Shown here one piece after another: positions 37,201 through 47,701 of a DNA stretch of 64,000 nt. Within the stretch, counting starts at the first letter, position 1, and each line of letters starts with the position of its first letter. Source of the stretch: Bugula neritina (lineage: Eukaryota; Bryozoa; Gymnolaemata; Cheilostomatida; Bugulidae); assembly GCA_964035545.1 (NCBI GenBank), contig OZ037767.1:22797128-22861127 (forward strand), written 5' to 3'. Below the pieces are notes generated by a model. That model saw only the letters and a list, made by a program, of their open reading frames with translations, searched no databases and was not told the origin of the DNA. Both the position numbers and the translations under genes were made by a program.

Positions 37201-39763
37201 GTGGTGTTGTTATCACAATGAATAGTTTAATAACAACTTTATCATGTAATGCTTCCAAGGATCTTACCAATAATGATAGAGTAACAAAGTTAATAACTAA
37301 AGTTAGTAATGTACTCATACTACAGTCAGTAATCTACTCATACTACAGTTAGTAATGTACTCATACTACAGTTAGTAATGTACTCATACTAAAGTCAGTA
37401 ATGTACTCATACTACAGTCAGTAATGTACTCATACTACAGTCAGTAATGTACTCATACAATAGTGAGTAATGTACTACTCACCTGTAACCGGTTGATTTG
37501 CTCTAAGATGGTGAATGAGGTGTGTAATGGTGCGGTATACAAATCAGCCAGAGTTGGGGCCTTGTAAGGGTGGGAAGGTGCCACTGTTGACTTGACCAAT
37601 ATTTGTTGAACATATCCTAGGAACACATAGTAGGCGATACAGTCACTGGATGTGCTATAAAGTGTTCATCATATACACCAGAAGTTTACTGTTCAGGCTG
37701 CTACTTTCAAAAGCATATTATTTATAGGTTTAGGCAGTGCTTATACTATATAAAATAGATGTGTACTTCGAAAAAAGAAATGAAAGGAAATAGAAGCTAT
37801 GTGCTGGTGGGATAGTATATGCTATGTCAGAACTGATTATAGATGTTAAAAAGAATGAGTGAAATGTCTATACACTATACACTGATATTTTAACTATAAC
37901 TGCATTCAACAATCTATTTGTAGAGAGACATCAAGCTTAAACTGCTCTTGACTAACAAAAATAGCATCTCCAGTACCACAGTGAAACTAGATAACTGCAA
38001 TATTAGCCAATTTCAGTCTTAACTTTGTTGGTTTTATCAACAATCATTATGCTAGGCACTTTAGTATCAGCTATAATTGCCATCTGATTCATAATACTTC
38101 ACACTGGTTAAAATGATTTCGATTAACTAAGCTTTAATGTCAACAGGTTTTAAAAATGGGAAAGAAGTTTTCTCTGTAGGGAGGGCTTTGAAAACCCTGA
38201 TAGCATATTACTCAGTGACACAGGTGTGCTTTTGGCTCTTTTCCATCAAACCAGCTTTCAAAAGCAATTTAATAAGTTGTCACCCAGTTAACACTTTCTT
38301 TGCTACAACCCATAACTGGATTATATTATATTCTATTAGATACAATTGATTGCACTAGTAGATATGCAAGTGTAAAATTTTACAGTCACAGAAATAGATA
38401 ACAGTGTACTCTTTGTGCTAAACAATGCAGTGTTCAGAGTTATCTCATTCTGTGTTATTCTGAAAGGTTTACATTTGGTTTAAATTAATAATGTTTACTG
38501 ATTTGATAATCAGAAAATAGAACTAGGCTTATTAGTATGTTTCGGTGACAAACCTAGGCCTATACTGTTTCACATCGAAAATATAAACTACAAAACTATT
38601 GAATATTAAATGCTATGTAGTCTTAACCAGTAGATATTGAAGACAATTTTCTTTCAAATGTTCAGTTTAAATGATACCTAGGCAAATGAATGTTTGTAAA
38701 TAAATTATGCAGTTTCTACATTCCTAATTCACTGGGTGCATTCAGCTTGTGTGCTGTTACCAACAGCTTGGTCAACGAATTTGGCATAACTTGAAACTTT
38801 CCCTTTAGTTCGCTACCAAAGTTCAGCCGTATGCATATTGTGGCTGAGGGTCACAATTAGTAGCTAAGATAGTCCCCAGCTAAGCTAAGCATGGGGCTGT
38901 AAAGTAAGAGATGTTGGGTGACAATAATAGACCAACCAAGAAAACCATCAAAACATTTTACTTGGAAATTAAAATAAATATGTTTGGTGGCTATATTTTA
39001 AACAGGCATCATTAGCAGTGGCACTTAGAACGGCAAATAGACAAACCCCTAGCTGACAGGAAGTCATCACTCACCTATGGGAGGTCCGGAGTACCACCTA
39101 GGTGATGCCGAGCTCTTCTCATCCACATTGTAGTCAGACAGCGGCATCTCATACATCTGTGAGGTGTTACCCAAGATAGGTATGTTTCTCAGTGGGTAGA
39201 TCACAAATAGAACTGAGATTACGGCAAACAGTATGGTACTGAGCTGTAAATATTAGAACTAGTGTCAGTGAGAGAGAGAGAGGGGGGGGGCAGAAGGAGA
39301 ATAAAAAGAAAGAAAAACATGAGAGAAAAGAGCCAAGAAAATTAAAAAAGAGAGAGAAGGGAGTCAAAATAGGAACCAAGGATGGTAATGCACAATTCAG
39401 TCAGTTGATACAATAATGCTGTAAACTAATTTCTTGTCACTATTAGCATAACTATAATACAGAAAGTTTATTACTTTTGCTGGGTCTATTCATGACTCAC
39501 ATTTTGGCAACAAAAACAGAAAACTATTTTCTATACTCTGACAATACAAATTCTTGCAAAGACAAACCTAATAACGAAAGCTAACAAAAATTAAACTTAG
39601 GATGTCCAATAAACTTGTTATTTCCCTTATTAAGAAGTACAATTTGCAGTTTAACATATAAAAAAATAATAATTATATTAATGGCCTAATGTCGCACTCT
39701 CACCTGATGAGTAGCGCAGAAGAGGCCATATGAATAAAATAGCGACTTCACTCTTTCTTGTAA
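23011..39763 (-). CDS. SCAP: SCAP, sterol-sensing escort protein of SREBP, 20 exons, initiator exon missing
   Basis: SCAP sits in the ER membrane, senses cholesterol and escorts SREBP to the Golgi in COPII vesicles. Exons in transcript order: 39704-39763, 39075-39243, 37483-37616, 36886-37038, 36580-36694, 36246-36417, 35427-35532, 34846-35049, 34559-34647, 34287-34455, 33790-34167, 32811-32974, 32081-32193, 31779-31951, 30946-31176, 30600-30773, 30096-30160, 29700-29888, 23819-24041, 23011-23625. The joined frame has 1,231 codons plus TGA (human 1,279). First exon [11 protein letters not shown] matches the start of human [16 protein letters not shown] and [12 protein letters not shown] lie in the first lumenal loop. 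Sterol-sensing domain about 280-455: [25 protein letters not shown]-like, [31 protein letters not shown]. The COPII-binding hexapeptide is [22 protein letters not shown] belongs to the second lumenal loop, and a last membrane segment lies about 680-705. Four or more WD40 repeats follow ([46 protein letters not shown]). The intron 23626-23818 is predicted to be GC-AG. The human start is Met-Thr just before the first exon found, so a short 5' exon is missing. Confidence 0.96.
23640..23840. repeat. about 41-bp decayed tandem repeat built from a SCAP exon end and donor
   Basis: Four to five degenerate copies containing ACATACTTGCTATGGCTAGT and AAACCAATAAGATTGAATAT. The rightmost copy is the real 3' end of the exon 23819-24041 with its donor; the others lie in the intron. 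Read on the - strand, the donor-position strings decay from GCAAGT through ACAAGT and CTTGTA. Confidence 0.8.
24246..25435. repeat. left terminal inverted repeat of the transposon (1,190 bp)
   Basis: It is the reverse complement of 28243-29433 with only about six visible substitutions and one missing base in an A/T run near 25380. It includes the transposase gene's 3' end with most of the C-terminal cysteine cluster, which is unusual for a terminal repeat. Confidence 0.93.
25208..28242 (-). pseudogene. decayed transposase-like gene: XPG/PIN-like nuclease with C-terminal CXC cysteine cluster
   Basis: Fragments in order on the - strand: 28242-27905 ([26 protein letters not shown]), 27870-27491 ([34 protein letters not shown]), 27470-26415 ([52 protein letters not shown]), 26410-26150 ([20 protein letters not shown]), 26140-25937 ([30 protein letters not shown]) and 25540-25208 ([30 protein letters not shown]). 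VFDxY...K..ER.RR and EADTR...DTDV resemble the N and I blocks of XPG/FEN nucleases. The pieces match, from memory, a protein family common in cnidarian and mollusc genomes. Lesions: in-frame TAA and TGA just after SVITFD, a TGA near 27425, a frameshift near 27490, a TAG near 26300 and shifts around 26145 and 25940. The 5' third of the usual gene is absent. Not functional. Confidence 0.85.
28243..29433. repeat. right terminal inverted repeat of the transposon (1,191 bp)
   Basis: Inverted copy of 24246-25435, so it carries a second copy of the cysteine-cluster coding end on the + strand. Here an extra A in a seven-A run near 28298 shifts the frame, so ACKCKK is followed by a stop after a few codons. 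The repeat joins directly to the middle of the transposase gene at 28242/28243. Confidence 0.93.
29478..29665. repeat. about 26-bp minisatellite in a SCAP intron
   Basis: Units of TAGTGTAGGTATATAGTACT plus ATAGCA, about seven copies, lying about 35 bp downstream (- strand) of the donor of the exon 29700-29888 and next to the transposon's right end. Confidence 0.88.
30003..30095. repeat. 15/30-bp minisatellite abutting a SCAP splice donor
   Basis: Alternating units CATGTGACTACAGGT and CATGTGACCACAAGC. On the - strand the first unit overlaps the donor itself: the exon ending at 30096 continues GTGAGTCACATGAC, and GTCACATGAC is the repeat core. Confidence 0.85.
31198..31254. repeat. (TA)n microsatellite
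   Basis: Almost pure alternating TA/AT with one G, about 20 bp upstream (- strand) of a SCAP splice acceptor. Confidence 0.95.
32200..32352. repeat. 30-bp minisatellite next to a SCAP splice acceptor
   Basis: Four to five units of GTGTAACTGCAGACTCTGGT plus GTGTATACAT. On the - strand the array runs up to a few bases before the acceptor TTATGCTGTAG of the exon 32081-32193, and its units contain CTGCAG. Confidence 0.88.
33000..33240. repeat. AT-rich TATATAATAT low-complexity block in a SCAP intron
   Basis: Imperfect repeats of TATATAATATATTA and related strings, a decayed microsatellite. Confidence 0.7.
33740..33756. repeat. C homopolymer in a SCAP intron
   Basis: About 16 consecutive C, hence poly-G on the transcribed - strand, about 33 nt after a SCAP splice donor. 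Prone to slippage and sequencing error. Confidence 0.9.
34236..34336. repeat. 50-bp duplication of a SCAP exon end and its donor
   Basis: Two copies, 50 bp apart, of CATGTAGGTATGTNTGACCT plus CTTCCAAGGTCACTGAG. The right copy is coding ([13 protein letters not shown]) and donates at CAG|GTAACT; the left copy lies in the intron with TAG|GTAAAT. Only the first donor is in phase with the next exon. Confidence 0.9.
35935..36240. repeat. about 22-bp minisatellite in a SCAP intron
   Basis: Units of CACACTGAGTAGTACTCACAG type. It starts about 12 bp (- strand) after the donor of the exon 36246-36417. Confidence 0.9.
36425..36578. repeat. AGACAGGTAAGTATACA-type repeat between two SCAP exons
   Basis: The intron 36418-36579 is mostly copies of ACAGGTAAGTATACACTAG. 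On the + strand each copy looks like a perfect donor (CAG|GTAAGTA), but SCAP is transcribed from the other strand, so these are antisense donors. Confidence 0.88.
37315..37482. repeat. 23-bp minisatellite starting at a SCAP splice donor
   Basis: Units of AGTAATGTACTCATACTACAG. On the - strand the donor region of the exon 37483-37616, GTGAGTAGTACATTACTCAC, is itself a diverged unit of the array. Confidence 0.88.
37617..39074. other. 1.46-kb SCAP intron, no recognised element
   Basis: AT-rich unique sequence. The 70-residue open frame near 38137 shows no family resemblance and poor composition. Confidence 0.5.
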
Positions 39764-42700
39764 CTGTACAAAACGTGGAAAGGCCGGCCTAAACATCCCT
39801 ACTTTTTCTGTCACAGCTGTATATAACTTCTACTTGTCCATATGCTATTTCTATCCTGTAACAAGTCACCATGTAGTGTTCCATCACTTATCCTAGTGAA
39901 ACTAATGCATGAAACCCTGTAGCTAACCTTCAGCATAACAGCTATGATCAAGTAGCAGGCTTTATATATAATAAATTCAAAGCAGCTTAATTATGACATG
40001 AAATCAAATTAGTAAAGAGAAACTAAATTTAGAAACAAACAATTCAAATTATCATAAAATTTACATCCACTTCCTTTTATGACGCAATAAGCACATTTAG
40101 CTAATCATTAAAATATTTTTCAGGACTATGACTAAAATTCATAATTATTATCCCCGATGTTATGATATTTGAATAGTTTAAAAAGGCGGGTGACTCATCG
40201 CAAAGTATGGGTTAGTCCAATCAAACAGAACTCCCAGTAAGCTGTTCAGGAGAAAACCAAATTACTTGCAAAAGCAAAATATGCTTTGCTATTCAAATGG
40301 GACACAGTGTTATAGATGTTTGGTAGCTCAGGTTGTAAGGCACATCTTTTGTAAATGAAGCCAGCAAAAATATGTATTTTTGTGATTATCAATAACTTTG
40401 AAATGCTTAGCACTTGCAACTTCGAACTTGCATCTTCTTAAGAGCTTAGTTTTAACCAATGTGCCATTTAATTTCATTTTATTCATGAAAAAAATTTTTT
40501 AGGCCAAGACTTAGATTTACAATCTTACTTAAAATAATTACGTTTATTGACTAGACACTAGTAATACCGTGCAAAATAGTATTATGTTTTGAGTACAATT
40601 CTACTCTTACTCAGTCACTGAGGTTAGAACTACTATGACTATGAATACATTTAAGAGGATTGCCACTGTCACTAGTTATAGCAGAAGCAAGTATACTAGT
40701 GCTAAGTATTATGTTCACATTAGCACTAGACACAATGGAACTAAACAGTATAGTTGCAGAGTAAAGCAGCAAAAGCCAAAATTAAATTTAAATTTTAAAA
40801 CACTATCTTCCAATGACACTCACAGAATCACTGTGTAACTGTGAGTGTCACAATTCGTTTGCAAGATGATCATATTTAGGATAATTAATGTGACTGTGAG
40901 TTTAATAGTGACCAACCCAAATGTAAGTTCATTTAAAATTAATTTAAAAATTTTTTTGTTGAACTGTTTGTGCTTTGAAAACAGAGTGAGTTTAAGATTA
41001 AATTCACTTTCAGAGACTTATACAGAAAAAAATTCAAGTTTTTACTATCATTGTTGCCATTGGTATTGCTGAATACTCAACATAGACTGATGGAGAAGTA
41101 ATAAATACAACAATATGAATAACTTATATGTAATCAAAATAATTTTGGCTAAACTTTAAGTTTAAACTAAGTGTTAGCATGAGACTAGCTTAGAGTTTGA
41201 GTTAGTCTTACTCTTACAGTTATACTTTTTACGTTTATAACTAAAAAGACCTTATTACTATTAGTATAATATTAGTACTACTAGTTAATATTAATATTGA
41301 TATTGATGATAGGAGTACACTGTACAATTAGTATTACAACTATAAGTATAAGCAATACAAATGCTAAGCCCGATTAATGATTAGGTTAGCTTAAAGTTGA
41401 TAAGTTAGCTGTTAGACTTACTCTTACTCTTAGTATTCAACTTAATCACAATAAAATGTTCTAAACTTGTTAGAAGTTAAACTAAAAGTAAATGATGAAA
41501 TACTAAATATTCATTTAAAATTTATTTTTAGCCATTATCATTATGATTAGATTTAGATTTAGTGCGACTTGAACACGGCTTTAGGTGGCAAATTTCAATG
41601 CAAAAGTTATTCAAGCGTTTTATTTTATTAATTATTGTAAATATATTACTTATAATTATATAAAAAAAACAAAAATAATTATATTACTAATTTAAACTCA
41701 ACGTGACGGTGAACGTGAAATTATTTGGAAATCACGGTCACCAGAAAATGAAAATTCAAATTGAAATGAGTCATAGAAAATACTAAATATTCATATTGAC
41801 AACATGCTACATTTATATTACATAGTACTGTGTATTATATTAATCAAACAAACCGAGGTAAATGTTGACAGAAAGACGATTTGTAAGTCTTTTAAGAATT
41901 ATTCAGATTGAACAAAGTTATTGCATAACACAGATTTTACAGCGGCTTCAGTTCATATGACCAGAATGAGCGATCCATTCTTGGCGAAATTGCTTTAGCA
42001 ACCCGTTGAGCTCCCGAGCAATGATGCTTTAGCTAAGTTAGATATTATTTTATATAGTTGGACTCTCACAGCTCTGCGCTTTCATCGCAAAAATATCGCC
42101 CAGTTGCACTTGCCAGTAAGAAGACAACTTTGCAACCAAGAGAGCATTGAGACGATAAATCTACAAATTCGCACCCACCAGTGGTCTCAACCACTGAATT
42201 AAAACTGGTTATATTTGGTTATAATATAATGGTCTCAATCTTGAAAGGTCAGCTTGATATCAAAGGCTTAAAGGTCATATATATCACTCTGCGTGACACA
42301 TGGCAAACTCCTTTATAATATACTTTTCCACAGCCAATAATAAAATTATAGCTTGCCTATATGGCATAATTTTTGATAACTGCGCAATATATGATATGCA
42401 ACTATACAAAAAATTTTGAAAAGAATGTATAGTGATTATTTTGGAATATCATTTTCAAACTTGTCAAAGCATTATATCATCTTGTACGAATGTAATTAAT
42501 ATTAAGAGCTTGCACGCAATAAATTATAATAAACTATTAATTTATTAAATGGATTTTGAATATTCTTTGTTCAGATAATTTTCCTAAAAACAAATCTTCC
42601 AGCTGTTATAGTTATAATAATTTTTTAACAGCACTCAATTGTAACTTAATTTAAATTTGCCTTAATTGTGGACTTTAACAGTGTTACAAATGTGTGTGGG

Positions 42701-43047
42701 GTATGTTTGTGTGTATGTTGTCTGTGGGTGTGTTGGTTGCGCATGCATGTCTGCATGTGTGCTAAGGTGTCAATTATTCCTTCATAATTAATTTATAACT
42801 ACAGTTATGCTTTTTGGTAAATTTTATCAAAAGTCTAATGCCAACAGTTAAGTTATACTTGGTATGCAAAATGTGGAATTTTTAGCATTCAAGAAAAATT
42901 TTAAAAATGGCTCAAACTTCTAATACTTATAGGTTTTTGAAGCAATTGATTATAAAATAATTGGAGGTAACAAATGGTATTCAGGTGTTGCTTTACACTT
43001 AGATATACCAGTGTCTATGGTCAACACTTTTAAATTCTCTGGTCGAC
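39764..43047. other. upstream region shared by SCAP (-) and the GLTP-fold gene (+)
   Basis: A head-to-head interval of about 3.3 kb. The SCAP initiator exon should lie here on the - strand: vertebrate SCAP begins Met-Thr directly before the first exon found, so the missing coding piece may be only a few codons and I could not place it with confidence. A GT-rich patch at 42694-42765 and very AT-rich sequence are the only other features. Confidence 0.55.
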
Positions 43048-46000
43048 ATGACTACAAAGGTTACAGTTAAATCGCCAGCAAAGAACAATGCAAAACCTCA
43101 TAATTCAAGTGGAGACCGAAAATTGAGCAAAGCTGCTGCAGAGCAAGAGATGTTCAGCATAGATGAGATCATCAAGTGCTATCATCTGTCTTATCCTTCT
43201 AAACACAAGCCACCTCCTGAAACCACCTCTCCTAAAACTACAGAAAAACAGGGTGAGCGGCTGTTTTGAATTTCATCACATAATGCACACAAGCACACAT
43301 GCACAGGCACAGATAAAGGCACATGCACACGCACACACTCACACAGTTACAATAACATACCTACAGTGGAGAAACAAATCTAAGTAGTGAAACATATTGA
43401 AGTTAACTATGTGCCTGTTGCATTATTAGGCACTGTGGGTTTTTATCAAAATATTCATGTGTTGCTAAATTATAAGAAGTTCCCATCCTACTTCTCAACT
43501 GCAGCTATCTTTCATTTTACTTCAGTGTTCTCCACTGATACATAACACAAGTTCAGTGCTTGATTTAAAGGTGATATTTGATTTCAGCTAAATACATACA
43601 TAACCTATAACTTTCAATTTTTTGCAACAAAATATTTTTAGTTATATTATTTAAAGCTGTTACAATAAATTTTAACCAGTTTTTGATAAAATAAAAAGTT
43701 TATAGATTTGTTTTTATACTAATAACATGGTACATTCTTGCTGATTTAACTGCAACAATGTCTGAAACATGTAGTTGCTAATTTATAGGTTTGTTATAAT
43801 TTTAAACTGGTATGTGTATCTATTTATTGAGCATATTTCGTAAACAAATTCTAGGCAGTTATTTGAGAAAAGGGGGGGTCTGTCAAAAAGCTCATATTGT
43901 TTTAGCAAGAACATACATAATCATTGTAATTATCATACATAGAATGTTGTTTTATTACAAATCACTTTTATACAACTATTATTATATATAGATGAAAAAG
44001 CAGAAGTTATAGAAAGCCCTCCAGAATCTAGACGTAGTGCATGTACAGTGCTAAGTCAAGGTTCTACAGCTAAACCAAAGCCTAGACATATACACAGAAC
44101 TAGTATAGCGACAAGTAAAAATAGGAAGAATTCTTCTACATCATCTTTCCATCACAGACGTTCATCATGTGAGTATAATATAATACATCAGTTGTAAACA
44201 TGCATCGTGTTATGGGGTGGGGGGGGGGGAGGGGGGCGGTGGGGTGATACTGTGTGTGCTAAATTGCATGTGCAGCCTTTTGATGCTAGAATCACCAATA
44301 CTACTCTAAACTTTTACATGTGGCATTTAATTTCAAATTAGAGCAGAAGCCCGACATGATGCAAAGTAGTTTTAAATTGCAATCAGTTGCTGTATTTTTC
44401 ATTGTTGTAGCGGTAGTCATGGCGATGCAGAAAATGCTACAACCCACACAGAGAGTTTCAATTACAATGTGCACAGTGCCCTCATGTATAGGGAGGAAAC
44501 ATTCTCATTCCCACGACAAGGAAATGGGCGAAAGCAGTAGAAAACCGCAAGTATACACTTGATACCAATATTTACCGCACTATGTGTTCAGTTAAGGTGC
44601 CTATGAAGTTGACATATTGTATAGGTATATATGGTGTATATAGGTGTATATGGTCTATTGATCGCGTAAGGGTTAATGAACGGAATTAGGAAGATATACA
44701 CATGTAAACTATAGTCTATTTCTTAATGAAATAAAATGCCTTATGAAGCAAGAACATGTTATATTATATTGCTATAATATATAATATAAGAATCGTAATA
44801 CATTATGATATAATGAGACAACTCCTAATGTTACCCGCTTCCTACTCACTTTATGCTCAGCAATGATATTCAGTGACAGAGCCTCTAACCATGTTCACAA
44901 ACTCAAGCTGCTAGCATTTTGTAAGGATCATGACTGCTAGAGTCACTTGAGCTCTCTGCTTTAGTAGAAACATACGTTTCTACTATTGCGAAGATGTGGG
45001 CCATGGTACTCTGTTCTGTGCTGATGAGGGGACAAATCCCGAAACAGCTGCTGTCCACAGATTGAGATGTGTGTGTGTGTGTGTGTGCGTGCAAGCGTGT
45101 GTGCGTGAATGCGTGTGTGTTTCATATAAATATATATTACATATAAAAAATATATAATTAATATACACATAATATATATAATACACACACGCACACACGT
45201 ATATACAGTTTGAATTGCATTATAATTATCACTTTATTACTTAATCTCTGATTTCTCTAGATCGGAAACTCGAAGATTCTCAGCACAAGTTAGTGGGGTG
45301 ACCCTAGCACCGCCCCCTCCAGTAGGTTAATACAACTAATCATTTTAGTTAAACGAAATCATTGATGTTTTGTTTACATTCAACGCATTACAAATTAATG
45401 CAGAACAATAAGCAATTTGTAAAAGACATGTGGCATTGCTTGGCTTTGATTCTGACCCAGAGAATAAGAGGATAACAATTGCATCATACAACTCATGTAA
45501 TATTGTACAGAGTTCTACTTATAACATGGTTTTACAGGGTGTCATATATATAAGGTATTACCTTGATGCCTTCATAGAACTGTGTAAACTTTTGAGCCAG
45601 TTCGGATCAACATTATCTTTTGTCGTGGAGAACTTGATGCGAGTCATTGGCGATATAGATTTCCATATACAAAGTGACAAGGGAAGCAACTATGAGGATG
45701 TTGAACAAATGATCAAATACGAAACTAAAAGCAAATTGATACAACGAAAGGTGATTAAATTCTAAATGAAATACTGTATGTATTGAAATAAACAGCAATC
45801 AGTGTATACGGAGTTATATTCTCATGTTCTTATCTACTAGTATGCCTAATACAAGGCGGGGCGCATGCTGGTGCTAAAATATGCAGCTATAACTCTTCAT
45901 GAACCTTAGAAAATTCGCATTTATAATTTAAATATTATGTTATCTTTAAACTCATGATAGAATACAAAAATTGAAATTGCTGGAGTTGCATGCCCTTGTT

Positions 46001-46692
46001 TAGATTAAAGGCAAAGACTCAGGTACCAAGTCTCTTTTGCTACTACACAGGAGTCTGTCCTTTATATTAGAGTTTATTCTTGGACTAAAAAACAGTGGTG
46101 GGAAGGCTAAGACATCAGTGATAGCACAGCAAGCCTTTGATTCCACTATCGCCAAGTACTACAGCTGGTTAGTGAAACAGATGGTGAGCATGGCATTCGG
46201 CTCTCTTCCTTCAGTGCAGGTATGTTGTGTGTCAACCACTGAGTATTAGTTATCAGTCTATTCTAATACCTATTGACTGTTAAATTTGAAAGCTGCTAAC
46301 AACAGCCCAGAGTTGGGGGTGACTGAGTACAGTACTTTGAGGTTCTCGAGTTCAAAGGTTAAGAAGGTTGGAGCTTTGAACCAGTTTTACTGGCAACCAC
46401 ACTTCTGTCTTCTAAGTTCTCCTAAGAAAGCTTTAAATAAGCAGAGAATGTCCTATAAACTATCTGCATTGTAGTCTACCATTAAACATCATAGCTTATT
46501 CATACATCTACAATGTAGTCTACCATTAGACATCATGGTGTATTCATTTTTTAGGAGTGTTTCCAGCGAATCACAAAGGGGGATACTAAAAGCGCTATAA
46601 ACAACTTAAAGAGGTTATTGGAAGCAGCAGCGCCAGTGTATAACCGAGTGCATGACATCTACAGTAAATATCAGTTACTCCGATGTATCTAG
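43048..46692 (+). CDS. GLTP-fold lipid transfer protein, closest to CPTP/GLTPD family
   Basis: Best model: exons 43048-43252, 43992-44168, 44411-44550, 45538-45750, 46004-46219, 46555-46692, an open frame of 362 codons plus TAG. The last three exons form the GLTP domain: YYLDAFIELCKLLSQFGS, QMIKYETKSKLI, SLLLLHRSLSFILEF, AKYYSWLVKQMVSMAFGSLP, and a last helix (RLLEAAAPVYNRVHDIYSKY) that aligns, from memory, with the end of human CPTP. The first three exons encode a low-complexity basic/Ser-rich region and are less certain. An alternative uses exon 3 in another frame (44411-44536) plus a small exon 45261-45321 (TRRFSAQVSGVTLAPPPP); these fit each other but not exon 2, so the middle is unresolved. 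Lipid headgroup residues of CPTP appear substituted (see findings). Family members move ceramide-1-phosphate or glycolipids between membranes; the ligand here cannot be inferred. Polyadenylation signal AATAAA at 46734. Confidence 0.75.
44217..44247 (+). other. G-rich tract with quadruplex potential
   Basis: About 31 bp with several runs of four or more G separated by single A, C or T, in the second intron of the GLTP-fold gene on the sense strand, about 50 nt after the donor. It could fold as RNA or DNA G-quadruplex. Confidence 0.75.
45060..45200. repeat. GT/CA dinucleotide and TATATA repeats
   Basis: A TGTGTG run at about 45068-45120 is followed by AT-rich sequence and a CACACG run near 45180. 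The Thr/His open frames on the other strand are artefacts. Confidence 0.85.
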
Positions 46693-46733
46693 ATACTCGA
46701 CAAGTCCAATGAACATATGCCGGCAAGTTGGAG

Positions 46734-46739
46734 AATAAA
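46734..46739 (+). terminator. polyadenylation signal of the GLTP-fold gene
   Basis: AATAAA 42 bases after the stop codon TAG at 46690-46692. Confidence 0.6.
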
Positions 46740-47059
46740 TGACCAGATGATGACTGAACATGCAGTGTTACATACACAGCTACATTTTATGTAATATGAA
46801 ATTTTTTTCAATTAACTGCGGAATATGTGAACTGTTGAACTCAAATTATTACACTTATTACCCCTACATATCTTTTTATTAGCTATCATTATAACCAGAT
46901 TTGGAATACGATATTTTGAATTGTTAAACTTTGTTAAAATATTACATCTAAATGTATATATTCTCTTCTGCTTGACCCGTTGTAACATAAATTATACTGA
47001 AAGATTTGAAAGCTGCTAGATTATAACAACACTGTAGTGAGATTATGAACACATAGAAC

Positions 47060-47065
47060 TTTATT
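47060..47065 (-). terminator. MACO1: candidate polyadenylation signal of macoilin
   Basis: TTTATT on the + strand (AATAAA on -), about 640 bp after the macoilin stop. A second AATAAA overlaps the stop codon itself at 47701-47706, so the true end is unsure. Confidence 0.4.
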
Positions 47066-47701
47066 TCGAGTCTGGTGTATGTATATTGCTAGGTTTACTG
47101 AATACAGCCCACACTTGTTGATTTACAATGCATGATGCTACATCTAGATTCAACAGTTCGTATGGCTAGAGAGCCATCTTGTTTCACACGACAGTCTTTC
47201 CCCACCCATTTGTCCCGCCCAGCAGCTGCTCCACACTAAAGGTTCACTATGGGTCATGTGGCTTACTGAGCAATTACCAAATATTATAGAGATTTACAAC
47301 ACATTTACAATCACACACTAATATATCAACTCATAAGGAGCTGGGAACAGAAAACAAAACTGAGGGCAATAATATTATTACAACAGGGGGAGCCTTAATC
47401 TTATAGAACTGAGTCTAGAAACTACATTGGCCAGATGGATCCAACCAATAAAAAATTGTATAATAAACTTCACTAGAAAGAGACAGCTGACAAGCCCCGT
47501 TACTTGGTGACTGTAGTGTGAATCAGGATGGCTCTCTGCCACTCATATGTATATAAACCATAACCTGTCAAAAAGCATGACTGAATAGAAGCACATTGTT
47601 AGAATATAACATTAAGTTGTGGGTAGAGGCGCCCACGCTGTGGGTTACGCTACCCACGTGTGCCGTATAGACAACAAGTAGTCAAATATTGCCGATAGAG
47701 T

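Noticed and set aside
41940-42010. A reverse-strand ATG (MDRSFWSYELKPL) as the missing SCAP start exon
   Set aside because: It has no resemblance to the SCAP N-terminus (Met-Thr expected), ends in a stop, and has no good donor in the right phase.
44320-44410. A membrane-segment-like stretch (VAVFFIVVAVVMAM) upstream of exon 3 of the GLTP-fold gene
   Set aside because: The stretch before 44411 is a polypyrimidine tract ending in TTGTTGTAG, a good splice acceptor; the hydrophobic residues come from translating T-rich intron sequence. An acceptor further left (near 44379) would include it but has a weaker context.
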